A stretch of 64,000 nucleotides of DNA from JAOUEA01 sp963821935 (lineage in GTDB: Bacteria > Actinomycetota > UBA4738 > HRBIN12), in assembly GCA_963821935.1 (NCBI GenBank), contig CAWGFM010000004.1, positions 812,611 to 876,610 on the forward strand, in the 5' to 3' direction. The notes under the pieces are model-generated. The model was not told the origin of the DNA, did no database searches, and was given only the letters and a program-made list of their open reading frames with translations. Shown in pieces: positions 62,363 through 64,000 of the stretch; positions within the stretch are counted from its first letter, which is position 1; each line of letters opens with the position of its first letter. Position numbers and translations under genes: made by a program.

Positions 62363-62863
62363 TCAGGGATCGATCACGTTCCCGCGAAGCTCCCCACTCG
62401 GGAAGTCCTCGGTGTGGACGTTGACGTACGTCGCGTTGCGCCGGATCGCGCGAACGAGTTCACGGAACTCACCCGCATCGATACCTTGCTCGGCCGGTCC
62501 GATCACGTCGTCGGCCATGATCGTTCCCTGGACCGTGCCCTCCTTGGGACAGACCGGCGCGTCGCCACCTCCGCACAGGAAGGCCACGACACCGCCGTTG
62601 GTCGCGGGACGTCCGAGATGGATGTGCGCGAACAGCACATCGCCCCCTTCGAGATCATCGAATCGAAGCCGGTACCGGATCGCGTGAGCACCGATCTCGG
62701 CCTTGAAGTCCCCCTCGCCGGTGGTCGAGATCGCAGGCACCTCCTGGTAGCCCGACAACGTGGCGTGCACGGCCATCGGCGAGTCCGCCATGGCAAGGAC
62801 GCCACCGATCGCCAGGATCATGGACGTCCCGAGTGCCACGGATGCAAGCGTTCGAACCTTCAT
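62363..62863 (-). CDS. Secreted CHRD-domain protein
   Basis: 166 residues. A signal peptide covers about residues 1-27 (LGTSMILAIGGVLAMADS). The CHRD domain follows: HATLSGYQEVPAISTTGEGDF near residue 33, FAHIHLG near residue 78, YVNVHTEDFPSGELRG near residue 145. CHRD domains in bacteria are usually secreted, possibly metal-binding, without a defined activity. GGGAGGAG precedes the ATG. Confidence 0.9.
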   Translation of the reverse strand: MKVRTLASVALGTSMILAIGGVLAMADSPMAVHATLSGYQEVPAISTTGEGDFKAEIGAHAIRYRLRFDDLEGGDVLFAHIHLGRPATNGGVVAFLCGGGDAPVCPKEGTVQGTIMADDVIGPAEQGIDAGEFRELVRAIRRNATYVNVHTEDFPSGELRGNVIDP

Positions 62864-63018
62864 CTGCTCTCCTCCCGCTGGTCGACACCTCGACGGCCGG
62901 GCGACCCTTCCCGGGTTCCGCCGGGGCCCGTTCCCCCATTAGGAGTACGGGCCGGGATCGATCGGGTTCACCGAGGAGCGGCAGGAGCGAGGTGCGGATC
63001 GGGCGGCGGAGGCACGCC
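62864..63018. other. Short intergenic stretch
   Basis: 155 bases between the CHRD gene and the pilin fragment. Apart from the CHRD ribosome site I see no gene or clear promoter. Confidence 0.4.
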
Positions 63019-63384
63019 TCAGGGGAACTTGACCGCGGTGGTGTTGGTGAGCGCCCACATCCCCGTGCAGTTGGCGGCGGTCGTCGTCCGGCCGAACCAG
63101 GTTCCCGGGATGTTCCCGTTGGTGCTGCCACCCCGATCCGCGACCCGCTTGATCACGTAGCAGGTGCCGGACCGCGACATGCGAGCCGCGGCGAACGCCT
63201 GGCGGATCGGCACCCCACCGGACACGGCAGCATTCGTCGCGATCGACACCGAGTACGGGAACGGATTGGTGGCCGCCGAGGCGGTGGTGATGTAGCGCAG
63301 CGACGGTTCGACCCGCGCCATACCCGCTGCGGTGGCGTTCAGGAAACTCCTGCGCTCTTGGTAGAGCGCCTGCGCCGCAGCCAC
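63019..63384 (-). pseudogene. Type IV pilin-like globular domain lacking its N-terminal helix
   Basis: 121 residues from GTG 63384. It begins in the middle of a pilin: the preceding in-frame codons read QSDLRTSVAAAQALYQ, the alpha-1 pattern of actinobacterial PilA. GMARVEPSLRYI, SGTCYVIKR and NCTGMWAL then complete the globular domain. No prepilin leader or membrane helix precedes it; the frame is closed by the stop of the gene at 63430. It is therefore a decapitated copy or a soluble pilin-like protein. The C-terminal cysteine pattern is shared with 2388-2951. Confidence 0.55.
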
Positions 63385-63429
63385 GCTCGTTCGAAGGTCG
63401 GATTGGCCGCCCCTGCAGCCGTCGAGGCC

Positions 63430-63894
63430 CTACGGAGTCAGGACCACGGTCAGGATCGAGTTCGTGGTGTCCACCGTGGCGGAGCCGTGGGAATGGCGAT
63501 AGGACCCGGTTCCTCCCACGACAGCCACCTTGATGGTGGCCTGCCCGCTCAGCCCTGCGCCGGAAGCCCGCCCCACGACCTCGATCTGGCCGTTCTCCAC
63601 CTGCAGACCCGCGTGGCACAGCGCGGTGACCGGATCGAGATTGGTGATCGAGCAGACCGAGTCGATCCGCCCCACCCTGGCCCCCTGATGCATCAACAGG
63701 CTGCTGGAGACGAACTGATCGCCGAGGCTCTCGCCGGGTTGACCCAGGTCGACGTTCTCTCCGGCGACACCTCGCAAGGTGAACCTCAGCGTGGTCTTGC
63801 CGGTGATCGGCGCCTTCTGTGAGATGGCGATGGCCGAGGCCGAGAGCGCGACGACGGTCACGATCGCCGCAGCGAGGATGAAGCTCCTTCGCAC
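63430..63894 (-). CDS. Secreted AOC/dirigent-barrel-like protein
   Basis: 154 residues from GTG 63894 (AAGGGA six bases upstream; an upstream ATG lacks such a site). A signal peptide covers about residues 1-25 (RRSFILAAAIVTVVALSASA). The barrel-like region has GESLGDQFVSSSLL near residue 53, a pair of Cys (SVCSITN and ALCHAGL), GQIEVVG near residue 99 and VGGTGSYRHSHGSATVD near residue 120. The last resembles allene-oxide-cyclase/dirigent folds. Function unknown. Confidence 0.65.
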   Translation of the reverse strand: MRRSFILAAAIVTVVALSASAIAISQKAPITGKTTLRFTLRGVAGENVDLGQPGESLGDQFVSSSLLMHQGARVGRIDSVCSITNLDPVTALCHAGLQVENGQIEVVGRASGAGLSGQATIKVAVVGGTGSYRHSHGSATVDTTNSILTVVLTP

Positions 63895-64000
63895 GGTGAG
63901 TCCCTTCGATCCGACGGATACCCCACCATCGGCTTCGAGGGCGAGCACTTGACCTCGGCAGTCGACCCCGACGGTGGATGGGCTGTCGGCCGAGGGGTTC
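63895..64000. other. Window edge, no gene seen
   Basis: The last 106 bases hold the ribosome site of the preceding minus-strand gene and no further recognisable feature. Confidence 0.4.

Overview
The window is high-GC DNA (my estimate is two thirds G+C) with no rRNA, tRNA, CRISPR array or insertion sequence that I could find. Several features point to an uncultivated member of the Actinomycetota with aerobic or facultative metabolism. These are an aerobic carbon monoxide dehydrogenase cluster, thiolase/DUF35 pairs, a DUF6328 protein, an Rv2578c-type radical SAM protein behind a CGAAC-N4-GTTC SOS box, and many apparently leaderless genes in which a TAnnnT -10 box lies 6-7 nt before the start codon.

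Layout. 1-2271 (minus): a form II CoxS/CoxL-like molybdenum hydroxylase, cut by the window edge. 2388-5104: a pilin-like membrane protein, an XdhC protein and a divergent arginase-family protein. 5459-11475 (plus): coxM-coxS-coxL with the form I active-site motif, then an XdhC-YHS fusion, CoxG and a MocA-type cytidylyltransferase, which together make a complete-looking CO oxidation and cofactor-maturation unit. 11504-22261: a GNAT, a nitrilase, an acyl-CoA synthetase facing two thiolases (one fused to DUF35), a frameshifted DUF35 protein, a frameshifted cupin, an acyl-CoA dehydrogenase, YceI and an HxlR regulator.

22258-45775 is the most unusual part. A minus-strand operon, grdE-grdB-grdC-trx-grdA (37080 to 32384), encodes a glycine/sarcosine/betaine-reductase-like complex. 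Both grdB and grdA contain an in-frame TGA exactly where the family has selenocysteine, and each TGA is followed by a short hairpin. GrdE lacks the cysteine that normally becomes the pyruvoyl group, and no grdD is present. Around it lie a PotABCD-type ABC transporter, two class III aminotransferases, a hydroxyisobutyrate-dehydrogenase-family reductase, an enolase-superfamily enzyme, an SDR, two SMP-30 lactonases, a Tat-exported PhoX-like protein, an FAD oxidoreductase, an amidohydrolase, a PLP decarboxylase and a FadR-type GntR regulator. Five promoters in this stretch carry variants of one operator, roughly TTGTTGAC-N-GTCAACAA, so the GntR protein probably controls the whole set as one catabolic regulon. 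I read this as an undescribed selenium-dependent reductive pathway for an imported amine or amino-acid-like compound; the substrate is unknown.

45831-64000 is mixed: the SOS-controlled radical SAM gene, a HAL/PAL-family protein without the Ala-Ser-Gly MIO triad, IclR, MarR and GlxA/AraC regulators, two LysE exporters, an aldo/keto reductase, a PEP-mutase-family lyase with a quinone oxidoreductase, a drug-type ABC exporter, VOC, DinB, thioredoxin-like, fibronectin-III and CHRD proteins, and at the end a headless pilin fragment next to a secreted AOC/dirigent-barrel-like protein. Three genes (18074, 18519 and 37129) each need a single-base correction, which could be sequencing error or real decay.
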